From NCBI RefSeq assembly GCF_000219125.1, contig NZ_AFGF01000121.1, forward strand, positions 1 through 59,457: a DNA stretch of 59,457 nt. The letters are read 5' to 3'. The notes below the pieces were generated by a model. That model saw only the letters and a program-made list of their open reading frames with translations. It had not been told where the DNA came from and did no database searches. The position numbers and the translations under genes were made by a program. This stretch comes from Acetonema longum DSM 6540 (GTDB lineage: Bacteria > Bacillota > Negativicutes > Sporomusales > Acetonemataceae). Shown piece after piece: positions 16,575-27,766 of the stretch (position 1 is the stretch's first letter; every line of letters begins with the position of its first letter).

Positions 16575-16755
16575 GGAATCATTAAAAGGCGCATCAGAAT
16601 TCATGACTTTTCAGAGAGTGGTAATAGTAGATGATCTTTCATAAGTAAAAAGTCATATGAATTCTCACTGTACGGAAACGCAAGCATCGTTTCTCTTACC
16701 TGACATCTGAACCTTTTTGAACGATTCCTGTTTCGAGGCTGTGGATAGGACAAAC
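16572..16755 (+). repeat. Modular palindromic repeat, copy B (inner module, no GC-rich arm)
   Basis: It starts TAGGGAATCATTAAAAGGCG at the spoIIP stop codon and goes straight into the inner module. That module has arms GACTTTT/AAAAGTC and GGAAACGCAAGC..CGTTTC. It ends CATCTGAACCTTTTTGAACG, ATTCC and TTCGAGGCTG. The left GGAATC and right GATTCC arms pair. The GC-rich arm of copies A, C and D is missing. Confidence 0.8.
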
Positions 16756-16781
16756 TCCTAGAACGATTGGAGTGACTTTTA

Positions 16782-17246
16782 TTGTTTGTTCGTTTGGACA
16801 TGCGGGATTTAAATATGTTTGGCCGGGGGATAGCGATTTTTTTCTGTGTGGTCATTCTGGGACTGATTGTGACGGAAATGCAGATCAATAACCTGACCCA
16901 TTGGCAGGAATCGGTCAGAGTCTGCCGTGTGGAACGGGATGTGATGGGGAGGTATGCGGCCTGGCTGCTGGGCAATTACTATGATGTGCATGTTTCTTAT
17001 CAGATGGCGAGATTAACCCAGCAGGACTCTTATTTGATTGTAGATGCCGGCGGCTATCGGATATTCATACCCACAAAAGTAACATTGGATAGTTCTGATT
17101 GGCTGCCTGGCTTGGAACGCGGCATTCGCTGGTGCGAAAAACAGATGCGCGCCGGTGCGGAATATATCTGGGAATGGTCCTGTCCATTGAAACCAGTGAT
17201 AGAGCAGGCGATCTTCAATTTCGCCGTCTGGCTTAAAAGCCTCTGA
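16782..17246 (+). CDS. Single-pass membrane protein of unknown function (154 aa)
   Basis: I do not recognise the family. The TTG start at 16782 is supported by GGAGTG seven bases upstream. Residues 13-32 form one hydrophobic segment (GRGIAIFFCVVILGLIVTEM). The rest is probably extracytoplasmic and contains a YLIVDAGGYRIFIPTKVTL strand region and several Trp residues. There are four Cys residues, one of them in the membrane segment. It sits between spoIIP and lepA with its own transcription apparently starting within or after repeat B. A sporulation role is possible by location only. Confidence 0.7.
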   Translation: MFVRLDMRDLNMFGRGIAIFFCVVILGLIVTEMQINNLTHWQESVRVCRVERDVMGRYAAWLLGNYYDVHVSYQMARLTQQDSYLIVDAGGYRIFIPTKVTLDSSDWLPGLERGIRWCEKQMRAGAEYIWEWSCPLKPVIEQAIFNFAVWLKSL

Positions 17247-17264
17247 ATTTTATTGCGGCAATGC

Positions 17265-17294
17265 TTGCAGACCTTGTCCAGCAAATGGTATAAT
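17265..17294 (+). promoter_or_regulatory. Sigma-A promoter of lepA-hemW
   Basis: TTGCAG (17265-17270) and consensus TATAAT (17289-17294) are 18 bp apart, 40 bp before the lepA start. Confidence 0.65.
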
Positions 17295-17334
17295 TCATTA
17301 GTGTATTGAATGCTAAAACGGAGGTCTGTGGCTG

Positions 17335-19131
<1,797 letters not shown>

Positions 19132-19134
19132 TCT

Positions 19135-20313
19135 ATGAATGCAGAAATTCTAAATTCAATGGAAGCGGCTCAAAACAATCTGGGACTCTATATTCATATC
19201 CCATTTTGCCGTCAAAAGTGCTATTACTGTGACTTTGTTTCATATACAGATAGTGAGGCAATATTTCCGGATTATGTCGCCGCCTTGTGTCGGGAAATCG
19301 CCGACCAGGGCGGTCTTTTCACGCACCGACGGATTGACACTGTCTATATTGGCGGCGGTACGCCGACGTTATTGACTGATTCTTTGGTGACGCAGATCAT
19401 GGAGACTCTCTCCGGCCATTTTCATTTAACAAACAATGCGGAAATTTCTATGGAAGCCAATCCGGGTACGGTTGATCGAGTAAAATTAAAACTCCTGCGC
19501 AGCCTGGGCATCAACCGAATCAGCTTTGGCGTACAGGCCTTTCAGGACCGTTTGCTCAAGATGCTGGGAAGAATTCATACAGCTCAAGAAGGACGGGAAG
19601 CAGTTGTTTGGGCGCACCAAGCCGGCTTTGATAATATCAATATTGACCTGATGCTTGGATTGCCCGGGCAGGTGATGAGCGATCTGAAGGATAGCATTGC
19701 CATAGCCTGCAGTCTGGGTGTCCGGCATATATCAGCCTACTCCTTAACAGTCGAACCGACCACTATCCTGGCGAACCAGCTCAGCCGGGGGCTACTGCAT
19801 CTTCCGGCAGAAGAGGCGGAAACCGACATGTATGAGTATGTTACGGAAGTCTTACCTCAGCTGGGCTATAATCGCTATGAAATTTCCAACTACGCCCAGA
19901 GCGATTACGAATGCCGGCATAATCTGAAGTATTGGCATTATCAACCTTACATCGGTATAGGTGCTGCCGCTTATTCCTTTCTGGGAGATAAAAGAATGGC
20001 CAATAACGATCATGTGGCGGAGTACATTGAACGAATTCGCCAAGGGGCATCGCCGGTGGCGGAGACAGAAATCATTCCCAACCCGATAGCGATTGCCGAA
20101 TATACCTTTTTGGCGATGAGAACAATACAGGGCCTCTGCTTCTCTGATTTTTCCGATCGTTTTGGCATGGATTTTCAAGAATATTACCGGGATGTACTGC
20201 CGAAGCTAATCAATAAACAATTATTGATTCTAACAGACCGAAGTGCTTTTTTATCATCCGCCGGACTGAAATACAGCAATCAAATTTTTGCCGATTTTCT
20301 GCCGGAAGAATAG
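19135..20313 (+). CDS. hemW: Heme chaperone HemW (HemN-like radical SAM)
   Basis: A radical-SAM protein of the HemN family that binds heme and is thought to deliver it; older annotations call it coproporphyrinogen III oxidase. The cluster motif is CRQKCYYC (Cys25, Cys29, Cys32), lacking the extra fourth cysteine typical of true HemN. Next come IGGGTPT and the SAM-binding EANPGT. A HemN C-terminal domain ends the 392 residues. The start at 19135 is four bases after lepA; an internal ATG at 19159 would also keep the core. Confidence 0.92.
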   Translation: MNAEILNSMEAAQNNLGLYIHIPFCRQKCYYCDFVSYTDSEAIFPDYVAALCREIADQGGLFTHRRIDTVYIGGGTPTLLTDSLVTQIMETLSGHFHLTNNAEISMEANPGTVDRVKLKLLRSLGINRISFGVQAFQDRLLKMLGRIHTAQEGREAVVWAHQAGFDNINIDLMLGLPGQVMSDLKDSIAIACSLGVRHISAYSLTVEPTTILANQLSRGLLHLPAEEAETDMYEYVTEVLPQLGYNRYEISNYAQSDYECRHNLKYWHYQPYIGIGAAAYSFLGDKRMANNDHVAEYIERIRQGASPVAETEIIPNPIAIAEYTFLAMRTIQGLCFSDFSDRFGMDFQEYYRDVLPKLINKQLLILTDRSAFLSSAGLKYSNQIFADFLPEE

Positions 20314-20361
20314 CGCAAAGAGCCTTTAGAATGGGCACCCATTGAATTTGCGGAAATATCC

Positions 20362-20390
20362 TTGACATCGACCCAAACAAATGGTATTTT
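20362..20390 (+). promoter_or_regulatory. Sigma-A promoter of the hrcA-dnaK operon
   Basis: TTGACA (20362-20367) and TATTTT (20385-20390) are 17 bp apart. The predicted transcript start (about 20397) is adjacent to the CIRCE operator, as in other CIRCE-controlled promoters. Confidence 0.8.
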
Positions 20391-20401
20391 TTTAATAGGC
20401 G

Positions 20402-20428
20402 TTAGCACTCGTTTGAGTTGAGTGCTAA
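20402..20428 (+). promoter_or_regulatory. CIRCE operator (HrcA binding site)
   Basis: A perfect TTAGCACTC, nine bases, GAGTGCTAA match to the CIRCE consensus. HrcA binds it to repress the operon until heat stress; hrcA is the first gene downstream, so control is autogenous. Confidence 0.97.
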
Positions 20429-20453
20429 CAATGAGCGCACGGGAGTGGGTAAT

Positions 20454-21479
20454 ATGCTCGATGAACGAAAACGCAAGATTTTGCAGGCGATTATTGAAGA
20501 TTATGTTTCCACTGCCGAACCGATAGGCTCCCGTACTATTGCGCGGAAATATGAATTGGGCATCAGCCCCGCAACCATCCGGAATGAGATGGCGGATTTA
20601 GAACTTTTAGGCTATTTGGAACAGCCCCACACCTCGGCGGGACGCATTCCTTCCGCCAAGGGCTACCGTTTTTACGTAGACTGCCTGCTGTCCCCCCATC
20701 GCATCTCAGAAAATGATATTGTGATGATTAATCATTGGTATCAGGCAAAAGCCAGACGGGTTGACGAGGTATTCCAAGAGACTGCCAAAATATTGTCCCG
20801 GATGACCCGTAACGTGTCTTTGGTGCTGGCGCCGCCTGTGGATCAGTGTACGTTCAAATATCTCCAGTTTCTGCCCTTTGATGAGCAGCGAGTAATTGTC
20901 CTGATTGTAACCAATACCGGCTTAATAGAAAACAAGCTGATGGAAATTCCGGAAGGCACCTCGCTGCAAGACCTGCAGCGCATTGCTGCCGCTTTTAACG
21001 ATCGCTTATACGGAGTCTCTTTTGATCAGATTAAAAAATCACTGTTTCAGGAAATCCAGCAGCATATTTTGCCTGATCCGGCGGTGGTGGACGGTGCCTT
21101 GGAAGTCATTCGCCAGATAGTGAGTGAAAAAAACCAAAAGGTCTACATGGGAGGCGCAGCCCAATTACTCAATCAGCCTGAGTTCCGCGACGTAGATAAA
21201 GTGCAGAATCTGCTGGCTACTTTAGAGGAAGAAAAAGTACTGTTTGACATCTTTCAAATGCATGACAGTGATGGTGTCGTCGTTACCATTGGCGGCGAAA
21301 ATAAATACAGCGGCATCCAGAACTGCAGCATGGCTCAGGCCACTTACCGGATTGATGGGCAGGTCGTGGGGGCTGTGGCTATTTTGGGACCTACCCGGAT
21401 GGAATACGCTAAAATTATGGCGGTATTAGACTTTATGCATAGTCATTTGGGGGAGGTGCTCAAAAAATATGGCATATAG
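20454..21479 (+). CDS. hrcA: Heat-inducible transcription repressor HrcA
   Basis: Represses heat-shock operons at CIRCE; its activity depends on chaperonin folding. The winged-helix N-terminus shows ILQAIIEDYVSTAEPIGSRTI and GISPATIRNEMADLE, and the HrcA core follows to residue 341. The ATG at 20454 (MLDERKRKIL) has GGGAGTGGG upstream; the longer frame from 20418 would run through the CIRCE arm. The gene is the first of the operon, and its TAG stop is followed at once by repeat copy E. Confidence 0.96.
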   Translation: MLDERKRKILQAIIEDYVSTAEPIGSRTIARKYELGISPATIRNEMADLELLGYLEQPHTSAGRIPSAKGYRFYVDCLLSPHRISENDIVMINHWYQAKARRVDEVFQETAKILSRMTRNVSLVLAPPVDQCTFKYLQFLPFDEQRVIVLIVTNTGLIENKLMEIPEGTSLQDLQRIAAAFNDRLYGVSFDQIKKSLFQEIQQHILPDPAVVDGALEVIRQIVSEKNQKVYMGGAAQLLNQPEFRDVDKVQNLLATLEEEKVLFDIFQMHDSDGVVVTIGGENKYSGIQNCSMAQATYRIDGQVVGAVAILGPTRMEYAKIMAVLDFMHSHLGEVLKKYGI

Positions 21480-21560
21480 CAGGGAACCGTTGAGAAAGAC
21501 TCATCAGCGTACTTCAACTATGAACGGTTCTTGGATTCGAGGCGCAGCTGAGCTCATAGA
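21480..21560 (+). repeat. Modular palindromic repeat, copy E (minimal form)
   Basis: It begins one base after the hrcA stop codon. The left end GGAACCGTTGAG and ACTCATCAGCG pair with the right end AACGGTTC and CGCAGCTGAG, joined by a short centre. Both optional modules are absent. It occupies nearly the whole hrcA-chaperonin spacer inside the operon. Confidence 0.75.
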
Positions 21561-21574
21561 ATGGGGATGACAGT

Positions 21575-23167
21575 ATGAACTTAAAGCAAGCCGGCAGTGG
21601 AGCGGAGGTTGATGAGCGGCTAGCGGCATTGCTGACCAATGCCAATGCGGTGAGAGCAACCACTGCTGCCATTGAAGGAACGATAGGCCCCAAGGGTCTG
21701 GATACCATGCTGGTAGACCGTTTCGGCGAAGTGATCATCACAAATGACGGTGTTACCATCCTTGACAAAATGGATGTCAACCATCCGGCAGCCAAGATGT
21801 TGATTAATACTGCCAAGGCACAGCAATCCGAAGTGGGAGACGGCACAACCACGACCACTCTCCTGGCCGGAAGTTTGGTGGCGGAAGGCGTAAATCAAGT
21901 GATGCGCGGCGTTCCGGTAGCCCGTGTGATCGAAGGGGTAAAACATGGCGTAGCGGCCGCTCTGGAAAGAATTCGAACGCGCAGCCGGCCCATGGACGAT
22001 TTGAACAGTCTGGTGCTGCGACAGATTGCAATGATTGCCGGGCGGGAACATACCGATATCGCCGATTTGGTGGTGGAAGCTGCTCGATTGGTCGGCAGAG
22101 AGAAATTAGCCGAGCCTGCCTTCCGTCTGTCAGAAACCATTACCGCGGAAGAAGGGGCGGAAAATGAAGTTTTTCTGGGAGTCGTCATTGATAAGGAAAG
22201 AATGAATAAAGAAATGCCGGTGAAACTGACCGACGTTAAGGTTTTGTTGATTGACGACGCGCTGGAGCCGGAAGAAATGAGCGATGAAGCCTTAGGTACG
22301 GAGTCTGGATTTAAACGTTACATAGAATTACAGGAAGAATTTAAAGCCAATATGCGTAAAATAGTGGATATGGGGATTAAAGCGGTTTTGGTGGACCGGG
22401 GCGTCCATGACGCGGCCGAGGAAATCCTGACTGATGCAGGGGTTCTGGTGGTCCAACGAGTGGCAGCCAAAGATTTGCGCCGGGCGGCGGACCATACCGG
22501 CGCCCGCATGGTAAAACGAACCGGTCTCAAGAAAGATCCGGAGGATATGGAAAAATATCTGGGCTATGCCTCCCAGGTGTTTGAAGATGAAAAACTGGAG
22601 CAGATCCGCATCCTGGGCGGCAAGGGCAAGCCCATGGCCACGATTGTGGTAGGGGCGGCAACTCAGGAAATCGTCGGCGAGCGGGAACGAATCGCCAAAG
22701 ACGCGGCTTCCAGTGTGCAGGCAGCCGTAAAGGCTGGTTATGTTCCCGGGGGAGGCGCTTTAGAGATTATGGTGGCCCATGAGGTGGAAAAGCACCGGGA
22801 ACAGGTGAAAGGCATGGCGGCTTATGGCGTGGATTGCGTCGTAAACGCTTTGAAGCAGCCTTTATCGCAGATCGTCGAAAATGCCGGCTACAATCCCCTG
22901 GAAAAAGTGGAAGACGTAACTGTCTCCCAGGTCAGATCCGGCAAGGACAGTCTGGGAGTGGACTGCGATACAGGGCAGATTATTGATATGCTGGAAACAG
23001 GGGTGGTAGATCCCACATTAGTAAAGGTCCATGCAGTGAGAGCGGCCGGTGAGGTGGCCGTGGCCATCCTGCGCATTGATACCATTATTAAAAAGCGGGA
23101 AGAAGGCGCTAACGCGGCCAAAGGCGCGGGCAGCGAGATGAAAGAAACCGGCATGCCGGACTTTTGA
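21575..23167 (+). CDS. Archaeal-like (group III type) chaperonin
   Basis: An ATP-dependent protein-folding ring subunit of 530 residues that resembles the thermosome/CCT branch rather than GroEL. Motifs seen are TIGPKGLDTMLVD, TNDGVTIL with catalytic Asp58, GDGTTTTT at residues 88-95, and a C-terminal VDPTLVKVHAVRAA. It lacks the GroEL-type Gly-Met tail, and there is no groES nearby. Archaeal-like chaperonins in the dnaK operon are known from a few Firmicutes such as Carboxydothermus hydrogenoformans. Its place between hrcA and grpE puts it under CIRCE control and suggests work alongside DnaK. The start has GGGGATGA upstream. Confidence 0.93.
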   Translation: MNLKQAGSGAEVDERLAALLTNANAVRATTAAIEGTIGPKGLDTMLVDRFGEVIITNDGVTILDKMDVNHPAAKMLINTAKAQQSEVGDGTTTTTLLAGSLVAEGVNQVMRGVPVARVIEGVKHGVAAALERIRTRSRPMDDLNSLVLRQIAMIAGREHTDIADLVVEAARLVGREKLAEPAFRLSETITAEEGAENEVFLGVVIDKERMNKEMPVKLTDVKVLLIDDALEPEEMSDEALGTESGFKRYIELQEEFKANMRKIVDMGIKAVLVDRGVHDAAEEILTDAGVLVVQRVAAKDLRRAADHTGARMVKRTGLKKDPEDMEKYLGYASQVFEDEKLEQIRILGGKGKPMATIVVGAATQEIVGERERIAKDAASSVQAAVKAGYVPGGGALEIMVAHEVEKHREQVKGMAAYGVDCVVNALKQPLSQIVENAGYNPLEKVEDVTVSQVRSGKDSLGVDCDTGQIIDMLETGVVDPTLVKVHAVRAAGEVAVAILRIDTIIKKREEGANAAKGAGSEMKETGMPDF

Positions 23168-23198
23168 CTTCTTAACTTGTATAACGAGGTGAAGAACT

Positions 23199-23738
23199 TT
23201 GACAGAAAAAGAAGAGACAGTGCAACAGGCGGCAGGCTCTGATACTTGTCCCCCTGAAACCGGTAGTGTTACCGACTCGGCGGAGTTGACAGCCGTAATC
23301 GAGGAAAAAGACCGTCTGCTGGCAGATTGGAATGATCGATATATGCGGCTTCAGGCCGACTTCGATAATTTCCGACGCCGAACGCGTCAAGAAAAGGAAG
23401 AGTTGTCGGCAGTGGTTACAGAAGACCTGGTTTTCCGGTTGCTGCCCGTCATCGATAATTTTGACAGAGCTTTGGCGGCAGGGCAAAGCCAGGATGCCGC
23501 CGGCATCCGGTCCGGGATAGAGATGATTTACCGCCAGCTTCAAGCCGTCCTGGAAAAGCTGGAAGTAAAACTGATTGAGTCTGTAGGAACACAATTTGAC
23601 CCCAAGCTGCATGAAGCGGTGATGCGAGTGGAAGATGAGGCTCAGCCTGATGGCATGATCATTCAGGAACTGCAAAAAGGATATATGGTAAAAGAAAAAA
23701 TTATTCGACCCAGTATGGTAAAAGTAGTCGGCCACTAG
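23199..23738 (+). CDS. grpE: Nucleotide exchange factor GrpE
   Basis: Releases ADP from DnaK to drive its cycle. The 179 residues have a variable acidic N-terminus, a long helix ([20 protein letters not shown]) that forms the dimer stalk, and a C-terminal beta domain ending [18 protein letters not shown]. The start is a TTG at 23199 with GAGGTGA upstream. It is third in the operon, 31 bp after the chaperonin and 23 bp before dnaK. Confidence 0.96.
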   Translation: MTEKEETVQQAAGSDTCPPETGSVTDSAELTAVIEEKDRLLADWNDRYMRLQADFDNFRRRTRQEKEELSAVVTEDLVFRLLPVIDNFDRALAAGQSQDAAGIRSGIEMIYRQLQAVLEKLEVKLIESVGTQFDPKLHEAVMRVEDEAQPDGMIIQELQKGYMVKEKIIRPSMVKVVGH

Positions 23739-23761
23739 GGCACATTAAGGAGGAACAATTT

Positions 23762-25624
23762 ATGGCAAAAGTAATAGGAATAGATTTAGGGACTACCAAT
23801 TCGGTGGTGGCATTTATGGAGGGTGGCGAGCCGGTGGTCATCGCTAATACAGAAGGCAGCCGCCTGACTCCTTCCGTTGTAGGATTTTCCAAAACCGGTG
23901 AACGCTTGGTGGGGCAATTGGCCAAACGTCAGGCTGTATCCAACCCGGACCGGACCATTAGTTCCATTAAGCGGCATATGGGTACTAGCCATAAGGTAAA
24001 GATAGATGACAAAGAATATACCCCCCAGGAAATCTCGGCGATGGTCCTGCAAAAGCTGAAAACCGACGCGGAAAACTATCTGGGACAGAAAGTAACCCAG
24101 GCGGTTATTACCGTACCGGCCTATTTCTCCGACAGCCAGCGTCAGGCCACCAAAGATGCCGGCGCCATTGCGGGTCTGGAAGTGCTGCGGATTATCAATG
24201 AGCCTACGGCGGCGGCTTTGGCTTACGGCCTGGATAAAGGCGAAGACCATACCATTTTGGTCTTTGACTTAGGCGGAGGGACCTTTGACGTTTCCATCCT
24301 GGAACTGGGCGACGGCGTGTTTGAAGTGAAGGCTACCAGCGGCAATAACCGTTTGGGCGGTGACGATTTCGACGAGCGTGTTATGAATTGGCTGGTTGAC
24401 GAATTTAAGAAGGAAACCGGTATGGACCTGTCGGGAGACCGTATGGCCATGCAAAGACTCCGGGAAGCGGCGGAAAAGGCGAAAATTGAACTGTCCGGCG
24501 TGCTGACCACCAACATCAATCTGCCCTTTATCACCGCGGATCAAACCGGACCCAAACACCTGGACGTGAATTTGACCCGGGCTAAGTTCGAAGAACTTAC
24601 GGCTGATCTGGTGGAAGCTACCATGGGACCTGCCCGCCAGGCCCTGCGTGATGCCGGTCTGGAGCCCAAAGATATTAATAAGGTCATTCTGGTAGGTGGT
24701 TCTACCCGAATTCCGGCCGTCCAGGAAGCTATCAAAAAGTTTTTGGGCAAAGAGCCTTTTAAAGGGGTTAACCCGGATGAATGCGTCGCTGTGGGCGCCG
24801 CCATTCAGGCGGGCGTACTGGTGGGCGAAGTGAAGGACGTACTGCTCCTGGATGTTACGCCTCTGTCTTTGGGCATCGAGACGCTAGGCGGGGTATTTAC
24901 CAAGATCATTGACCGAAATACCACTATTCCTACGGCCAAGAGCCAGATCTTCTCCACTGCCTCTGACAGTCAGCCTTCGGTAGACATCCATGTGCTGCAG
25001 GGCGAACGGGAAATGGCCCGCGACAATAAAACTCTGGGGCGGTTCGAATTGGGCGGCATTCCTCCCGCTCCCCGGGGCGTGCCTAAGATCGAAGTGACTT
25101 TTGATATCGATGCCAACGGTATCGTGCATGTATCCGCCAAAGACCTCGGTACCGGCAAAGAACAAAAGATTACGATCACTTCTTCCGGCGGTTTGGATAA
25201 AAATGAAGTAGAACGCATGGTCAAGGAAGCCGAAGCCAACGCGGCGACGGACAAGAAACGCAAAGAAGAGGTTGAGGTCCGCAATAACGCCGACTCCCTG
25301 GTATATCAGGCCGAAAAAACAATCAAAGAAATGGGCGACAAAGCTGATAAGGGAAAAATCGAAAGCATTCAGACAGCTGTTGACCGGCTGAAGAAAGCCA
25401 TGGAAGGCAGCGACCTGGAAAAGATCAAAGCCGAAACCGAAGAATTGTCCAAACCGTTGTATGAATTGGCTGCGGAAATGTATAAAAATGCCGAAGGCGC
25501 AAACGCTGGTTCCGACGCGGCCGGGTCTCAGGGGTTTAGCGCCGGCGCCGAAGGGCAAGACTCGGCCAAAGGCGAAAAAGTCGTTGATGCCGAATATAAA
25601 GTGGTGGATGACGACAAGAAATAA
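23762..25624 (+). CDS. dnaK: Chaperone DnaK (Hsp70)
   Basis: ATP-dependent Hsp70 that binds exposed hydrophobic peptides, working with DnaJ and GrpE. It has 620 residues, standard for Gram-positive-type DnaK. The nucleotide-binding domain starts [12 protein letters not shown]; later motifs are [15 protein letters not shown] and [12 protein letters not shown]. The linker [15 protein letters not shown] leads to the substrate domain and helical lid, with an acidic tail. AAGGAGG precedes the ATG by eight bases. Confidence 0.99.
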   Translation: MAKVIGIDLGTTNSVVAFMEGGEPVVIANTEGSRLTPSVVGFSKTGERLVGQLAKRQAVSNPDRTISSIKRHMGTSHKVKIDDKEYTPQEISAMVLQKLKTDAENYLGQKVTQAVITVPAYFSDSQRQATKDAGAIAGLEVLRIINEPTAAALAYGLDKGEDHTILVFDLGGGTFDVSILELGDGVFEVKATSGNNRLGGDDFDERVMNWLVDEFKKETGMDLSGDRMAMQRLREAAEKAKIELSGVLTTNINLPFITADQTGPKHLDVNLTRAKFEELTADLVEATMGPARQALRDAGLEPKDINKVILVGGSTRIPAVQEAIKKFLGKEPFKGVNPDECVAVGAAIQAGVLVGEVKDVLLLDVTPLSLGIETLGGVFTKIIDRNTTIPTAKSQIFSTASDSQPSVDIHVLQGEREMARDNKTLGRFELGGIPPAPRGVPKIEVTFDIDANGIVHVSAKDLGTGKEQKITITSSGGLDKNEVERMVKEAEANAATDKKRKEEVEVRNNADSLVYQAEKTIKEMGDKADKGKIESIQTAVDRLKKAMEGSDLEKIKAETEELSKPLYELAAEMYKNAEGANAGSDAAGSQGFSAGAEGQDSAKGEKVVDAEYKVVDDDKK

Positions 25625-25650
25625 TTCGCTTGGGACGGTGTGTGCATACT

Positions 25651-26790
25651 GTGAGTAAACGAGACTATTACGAAGTATTAGGCGTATCCAAGCAGGCTTC
25701 TGACGACGAATTGAAAAAAGCGTATCGCAAGCTTGCCCGGCAATACCATCCTGATGTGAATCCTGACAATAAAAAGGAAGCAGAAGAAAAATTCAAAGAA
25801 GTCAATGAAGCCTATGAAGTCTTGTCCGATCCGCAGCGTCGCGCGCAGTATGACCAGTTTGGTCATGCTGCGTTTGACCCGTCTCAGGGCGGCGGCGCTA
25901 ATGGGTTCGGCGGGAATGCCGGCGGTTTTGGCGATATCTTTGATATGTTTTTCGGCGGCCAATCCCCCTTTGGCGGTGGCGGCCGGCGACAAGGTCCGGA
26001 AAAAGGCTCTGACCTGCGATTTGATATGGAAATTACCTTCGAGCAAGCCGCTTTTGGCGCAGAAATTGAAATTCAGCTCCCCAGGACCGAGGATTGCCCG
26101 TCCTGCCAGGGAACCGGCGCGGCGCCCGGTACTCATCCGGAGACATGTCCTGTCTGTCATGGCAGCGGACAGACACAGGTCGTTCAAAACACGATTTTTG
26201 GCCGTATGGTGAATGTAAAAACCTGCGATCGCTGTCACGGCGAAGGAAAAATCGTATCGAGTCCCTGCAAGGAATGCCGCGGCCAGGGGAAAGTGCGCCG
26301 CAACCGGAAAATCTCCGTAAAAATCCCGGCGGGCGTGGATACCGGCTCCCGGCTGAGAGTTCCTCGCGAAGGCGAGTCCGGACTGCGTGGCGGTCCTTCC
26401 GGTGACTTATATGTTTATATTTTCATTAAGCCGCACAAACTGTTTACACGGGAAGGCGCCGATGTGATCTGTGAAGTTCCTATCAGCTTTGTGCAGGCTG
26501 CTTTGGGCGACGAAATGGATGTTCCCACTCTGGACGGAAAAGTAACTATGCGCATTCCGGAAGGGACACAATCCGGAACCATTCTCCGGATGAAAGGGCG
26601 AGGAATTCCCTTTCTGCGAGGCAATGGACGGGGTGATCAGCTGGTAAAGGTCAAAGTGGTAACCCCTCAAAAATTAAATGATCGCCAGCGTGAACTTCTT
26701 ATGGAATTGGGGAAGGCCGGCGGCGAGAATATCAACCCTGAAGAAAAAGGATTCTTTAAAAAAATGAAGGATGCTTTTGGGTCGATGTAG
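25651..26790 (+). CDS. dnaJ: Chaperone DnaJ (Hsp40)
   Basis: Co-chaperone that delivers substrates to DnaK and stimulates its ATPase. The 379 residues show a J domain with the HPD tripeptide, a Gly/Phe-rich segment (residues about 75-105) and four zinc-binding CxxCxGxG repeats. A C-terminal substrate domain follows. I start at GTG 25651 ([12 protein letters not shown]) to match the family; a TTG at 25630 would add seven unconserved residues. The Shine-Dalgarno is weak, so translation is probably coupled to dnaK. Confidence 0.97.
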   Translation: MSKRDYYEVLGVSKQASDDELKKAYRKLARQYHPDVNPDNKKEAEEKFKEVNEAYEVLSDPQRRAQYDQFGHAAFDPSQGGGANGFGGNAGGFGDIFDMFFGGQSPFGGGGRRQGPEKGSDLRFDMEITFEQAAFGAEIEIQLPRTEDCPSCQGTGAAPGTHPETCPVCHGSGQTQVVQNTIFGRMVNVKTCDRCHGEGKIVSSPCKECRGQGKVRRNRKISVKIPAGVDTGSRLRVPREGESGLRGGPSGDLYVYIFIKPHKLFTREGADVICEVPISFVQAALGDEMDVPTLDGKVTMRIPEGTQSGTILRMKGRGIPFLRGNGRGDQLVKVKVVTPQKLNDRQRELLMELGKAGGENINPEEKGFFKKMKDAFGSM

Positions 26791-26820
26791 CGAGAACCGG
26801 GTCTACAGGGGGGCATGTGC

Positions 26821-27765
26821 ATGAAATGGGCTGAAATCAGCATCCAGACAACCCATGAGGCTACTGAAGCAGTAGCCAATATTTTTCACGACATTGGCGC
26901 CAGCGGAGTTGTGATCGAAGACCCGGAACTGATCAACTCCTACCGACGTTCGGGGACCTGGGAGTATTGCGATATCCCCGAAAGCGAGGACACGGAAAAT
27001 GTGGTTGTCAAGGCGTATCTGCCGGATGACGACTTATTGGACGACAAACTTCGCCTCTTTGAGCACCGTGTGAATGAGTTAGCTTTGCATGATATTGACA
27101 AAGGGCAAGGCACGATTCAACGCCGGGAAGTCCAGGATGAGGACTGGGCTCTTTCCTGGAAGAATTATTTTCATCCGGTCAAAGTAGGGGAAAAAGTCGT
27201 CATCAAACCGTCCTGGGAGGAATTAGAGCCGCTGCCTGATGATATCGTGGTAGAACTGGACCCGGGAATGGCTTTTGGCACCGGGACCCATGCCACTACC
27301 TCCATGTGTATCCGGGCGCTGGAAGAATTGGTCAAGCCGGAAGCCGGCATGACTGTGTTCGATGTAGGCACAGGTTCAGGCGTATTGGCCATTGTCTGCG
27401 CCAAATTAGGCGCAAAAATGGTTCAGGCAGTCGATCTTGACACCGTGGCCGTGCGGGTTGCCGCCGAGAATGTCGCGGCCAACCATGTGACGGACCGTGT
27501 CACTGTATTGGCTGGAGACCTGCTGTCCGGCGTCAGCGGCAAGGCTGACCTGATTGTCGCCAATATCATTGCCGATGTGATTATTCACATGCTGCCCATG
27601 GTGAGAGAAAAGTTAACTGTCGGCGGTTTCTTTGTCGCCAGCGGCATTATTGTCGAAAGGCTGGCGGATGTGACTGCGGCCATGCAGGAGCAAGGATTTC
27701 AAATGGAAAAAGTGATCGAAGAAGGTGGATGGGCGGCCATTGTCGCCAGTCAGAGGAAGGGCTGA
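26821..27765 (+). CDS. prmA: Ribosomal protein L11 methyltransferase
   Basis: SAM-dependent enzyme that methylates ribosomal protein L11. The N-terminal substrate-recognition domain (WAEISIQTTHEA) is followed by a Rossmann fold with FDVGTGSGVLAI and NIIADVI; the GMAFGTGTHATT segment is typical of PrmA. The ATG at 26821 is used because the ATG at 26815 sits one base from the GGGGGG Shine-Dalgarno. It is 30 bp after dnaJ and one base before rsmE, in the same operon. Confidence 0.95.
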   Translation: MKWAEISIQTTHEATEAVANIFHDIGASGVVIEDPELINSYRRSGTWEYCDIPESEDTENVVVKAYLPDDDLLDDKLRLFEHRVNELALHDIDKGQGTIQRREVQDEDWALSWKNYFHPVKVGEKVVIKPSWEELEPLPDDIVVELDPGMAFGTGTHATTSMCIRALEELVKPEAGMTVFDVGTGSGVLAIVCAKLGAKMVQAVDLDTVAVRVAAENVAANHVTDRVTVLAGDLLSGVSGKADLIVANIIADVIIHMLPMVREKLTVGGFFVASGIIVERLADVTAAMQEQGFQMEKVIEEGGWAAIVASQRKG

Positions 27766-27766
27766 T

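Noticed and set aside
20314-20361. A further repeat copy after the hemW TAG stop (GAGCCTTTAGAATGGGCACC).
   Set aside because: Similarity to the repeat termini is too slight and there is no paired right end.
21575-23167. Archaeal contamination or a chimeric assembly as the source of the thermosome-like gene.
   Set aside because: It lies in a continuous bacterial heat-shock operon with a bacterial ribosome site, and the same arrangement is known in some Firmicutes.
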